From CAWIVH01 sp963839475 (lineage in GTDB: Bacteria > Acidobacteriota > UBA6911), in the NCBI GenBank assembly GCA_963839475.1, contig CAWIVH010000021.1:310001-374000 (forward strand): a DNA stretch of 64,000 bases, given 5' to 3'. Position 1 is the stretch's first letter; each line of letters begins with the position of its first letter. Below the pieces are notes generated by a model. It was not told the origin of the DNA and ran no database searches. It was given only the letters and a program-made list of their open reading frames with translations. A program made the position numbers and the translations under genes. Below are positions 62,311 to 64,000 of the stretch, piece after piece.

Positions 62311-63453
62311 ATGACAGATCGGCTATGGGCCAGTGCTGCGGTGATCTTTTGCTCTTATTTGGCGAGCACCGTTCTCATATTTCCTGCTCGTGCGCTGGCG
62401 CTTCGTTTCGGCATCGTGGACCATCCTGGGGCTCGAAAATGCCACGATATCCCAATCCCGCGGATAGGAGGTCTTGCCATTTTCGGTTCTTTGCTGCTGG
62501 TTGTCGGCGGTAGCATTTTCCTATTTCCACAACTGGAGAAGAGTTGGATATCCAGCCTGCTCCCTTCCAGTTTTCATGCTCTCTCTCAATATTCCCTGAT
62601 CCGAAACAAGCTAATCGCCCTTTTGACCGGCATCGCGCTAATTGCCGCCCTCGGATTATGGGATGATATCAAGGGAGTGGAATTCTCGCCCTACATCAAA
62701 TTGGCAGGGCAGGTTGCCGCCGCGGCTTTCCTGGTGAGTTCCGGAGTTTACGTCGATCTTTTTAGCCGGATTCCCGTTGTTGGCACCCTCATATCGATCC
62801 TCTGGCTCGTGGGCATCACCAACTCATTTAACCTTTTGGACAATATGGACGGGCTGAGCAGTGGAGTCGCGCTCATTTGTTCGGCCATTTTCCTGATCCT
62901 TGTCATGCTGAAAGGGGAGTTTTTCATTGCCTTGCTTTTAAGCGCCCTGATCGGTAGCACTTTGGGCTTCTACCAGTTCAACATGAGAGGCGGATACATT
63001 TTTATGGGCGATTCGGGAAGCCTTGTCCTGGGGTATGTTCTAGGGGCAGTTTCCATTATGGCCCGGTATGTGGATGCAACGGATTTATCACTTTTCCCTG
63101 TGCTCTCCCCTTTGATGATTCTTGGCCTTCCTATCTTTGATACATTTTCTGTCATAATCATTCGAATTCAACAAAACCGCCCGATCTTTCTTGGCGATCA
63201 AATGCACTTGTCCCACCGACTTGTCCGCATGGGAATGACCAGGCGGCAGGCAGTTTTCTTCAACTACCTGATGGCATTCACGATTGCGGTAAATGCCCTA
63301 TTGATCATCAATTCCCGTCTGGTTCAGTCGTTGGTGGCTTCATTTCAGGTCATCGCTCTGGTTGCTTTAGTTAGCATATTGATGACCACGCAAGTGAGTG
63401 CTTCCAATGGCAAAGCCGGACCCGAAGATGGCGGTGGAGCGGAGAAAAAATGA
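62311..63453 (+). CDS. Undecaprenyl-phosphate glycosyl-phosphate transferase (WecA/TagO/MraY family)
   Basis: About 380 residues with ten or eleven membrane helices. The family motifs are present: ALGLWDDIKGVEFSP (first Asp pair), FNLLDNMDGLSSG (catalytic Asp), FMGDSGSLVLGY, and a basic/His loop FLGDQMHLSHRLVRMGMTRRQ. It transfers GlcNAc-1-P or another HexNAc-1-P to undecaprenyl phosphate, starting a polysaccharide or O-antigen. ATG at 62311 or the in-frame TTG 62296. It is the likely initiating enzyme for the island's glycan, though 9 kb away. Confidence 0.93.
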   Translation: MTDRLWASAAVIFCSYLASTVLIFPARALALRFGIVDHPGARKCHDIPIPRIGGLAIFGSLLLVVGGSIFLFPQLEKSWISSLLPSSFHALSQYSLIRNKLIALLTGIALIAALGLWDDIKGVEFSPYIKLAGQVAAAAFLVSSGVYVDLFSRIPVVGTLISILWLVGITNSFNLLDNMDGLSSGVALICSAIFLILVMLKGEFFIALLLSALIGSTLGFYQFNMRGGYIFMGDSGSLVLGYVLGAVSIMARYVDATDLSLFPVLSPLMILGLPIFDTFSVIIIRIQQNRPIFLGDQMHLSHRLVRMGMTRRQAVFFNYLMAFTIAVNALLIINSRLVQSLVASFQVIALVALVSILMTTQVSASNGKAGPEDGGGAEKK

Positions 63454-63647
63454 CCCGGCAGAACAAGACGTCACCCGGGAATATAATATATTAGATATTC
63501 TTAACCATAGCGGCCGGAGATTGCATTGGATCTGGTGCCCTGAAGGGCGATGGCTGGAAATATTTGAAATCTAAAGGGATTACACGTATCATAAACTGAT
63601 TTCAACCATTGCTTGGCCGGTGGGTTGTGGTAGCTGAGTGGAATTCG

Positions 63648-64000
63648 ATGCTGGGTCGCAAAATAGCGTCAGTGATTATTCTAGGGCTCATTGTCGCGAG
63701 TGGAAAATCTCTGGCGCGCGAGCAAGAAACGACTCCCAAACCGGCCCAGGAGGAGATCCTGTCTGACGGGCCTCCGCATGCCACGATGGCAGCGCCTCAG
63801 CAGAAAAACAATAATGAACAGAGCCGCGCCAGCTTGATTTCTGCTCCTGGGACCGACCAGACGCGCTTTGTTCCCGGAAGCACGGTGGCTTCGTTCAGTC
63901 AATTCGAATATTTTAAGATAGGGAAGCTGTTATTCCGCCCGTCGGGCGTTATTTCGTATGGTTATGATTCGAATCTATATGCTCAATACGAAGGGGCCGA
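63648..64000 (+). CDS. Outer membrane beta-barrel-like protein, 3' end outside the window
   Basis: Open to the window edge; 117 codons visible. N-terminal signal (residues 1-22, MLGRKIASVIILGLIVASG then a likely cut near LAREQ), a disordered Gln/Asn/Pro-rich stretch, then the start of a barrel: FEYFKIGKLLFRPSGVISYG, followed by YDSNLYAQYEG. Such openings occur in outer-membrane proteins of exopolysaccharide clusters. The TATAAT at 63482-63487 in the 194-base gap upstream may belong to its promoter. Identity beyond barrel-like is not claimed. Confidence 0.6.
   Translation, partial: MLGRKIASVIILGLIVASGKSLAREQETTPKPAQEEILSDGPPHATMAAPQQKNNNEQSRASLISAPGTDQTRFVPGSTVASFSQFEYFKIGKLLFRPSGVISYGYDSNLYAQYEGA

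Overview
The window reads as one contiguous chromosomal segment of a moderately GC-rich, diderm (LPS-bearing) bacterium. LpxK, two heptosyltransferases, LptB, a fused LptC/OstA-like protein and Lnt show an outer membrane. The gene order (lptC-lptB-rpoN-hpf-rapZ-EIIA-HPr-EI), DUF3108 beside the heptosyltransferases, and a class A RNase P RNA fit Acidobacteriota best, with Desulfobacterota or a related deltaproteobacterial lineage as the alternative. This assignment is inference; a RecA or RNase P RNA search would settle it.

Left core block (1-29.4 kb): the 3' part of a Rel/SpoT alarmone enzyme, ridA, zinc-type rpmB, a FabL-like reductase, a 3-hydroxyacyl-CoA dehydrogenase coupled to recA, and the RNase P RNA. 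Next comes a minus-strand LPS core operon (lpxK-waaF-waaC-DUF3108, every junction overlapping). Amino acid biosynthesis follows: a class V aminotransferase with serA, then argR-argC-argB-argD-argJ behind a good promoter and an ARG-box-like operator, then leuA, leuB and pheA. Then lipA, nfeD-slipin, a SPOR protein, lnt and prfB (with the programmed frameshift).

Accessory block (29.4-53.3 kb): a surface polysaccharide island with six family-4-type glycosyltransferases, a flippase, GT-C-type membrane glycosyltransferases (one clearly dead), an asparagine synthetase and a hexapeptide acyltransferase. Embedded in it (42.5-48.9 kb) is a compact set that looks like a peptide-modification system. Five genes on the minus strand are a 69-residue candidate precursor, a PqqD-type carrier protein, a radical SAM/SPASM enzyme, an HPr-kinase-like kinase and a small Ser-His signal-peptidase-like protease. 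An ABC exporter and a nucleotidyltransferase-fold protein diverge from it. This is the most interesting part of the window; I cannot assign it to a named RiPP class.

Right core block (53.4-64 kb): LPS export (LptC/OstA-like, LptB), RpoN, long-form HPF, RapZ, a sugar-transporterless regulatory PTS (EIIA-Man type, HPr, EI), a WecA/TagO-type glycosyl-phosphate transferase that probably initiates polysaccharide synthesis, and the start of an outer-membrane protein.

Five reading-frame lesions are visible besides the prfB recoding site. serA, argR, argJ and the flippase each carry one extra base. The GT39-like gene has one missing base and an in-frame amber codon. The single-base insertions, three of them in G runs within 4 kb, could be consensus errors; the GT39-like gene is a more convincing pseudogene. 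No tRNA, rRNA, insertion sequence or CRISPR array was seen.
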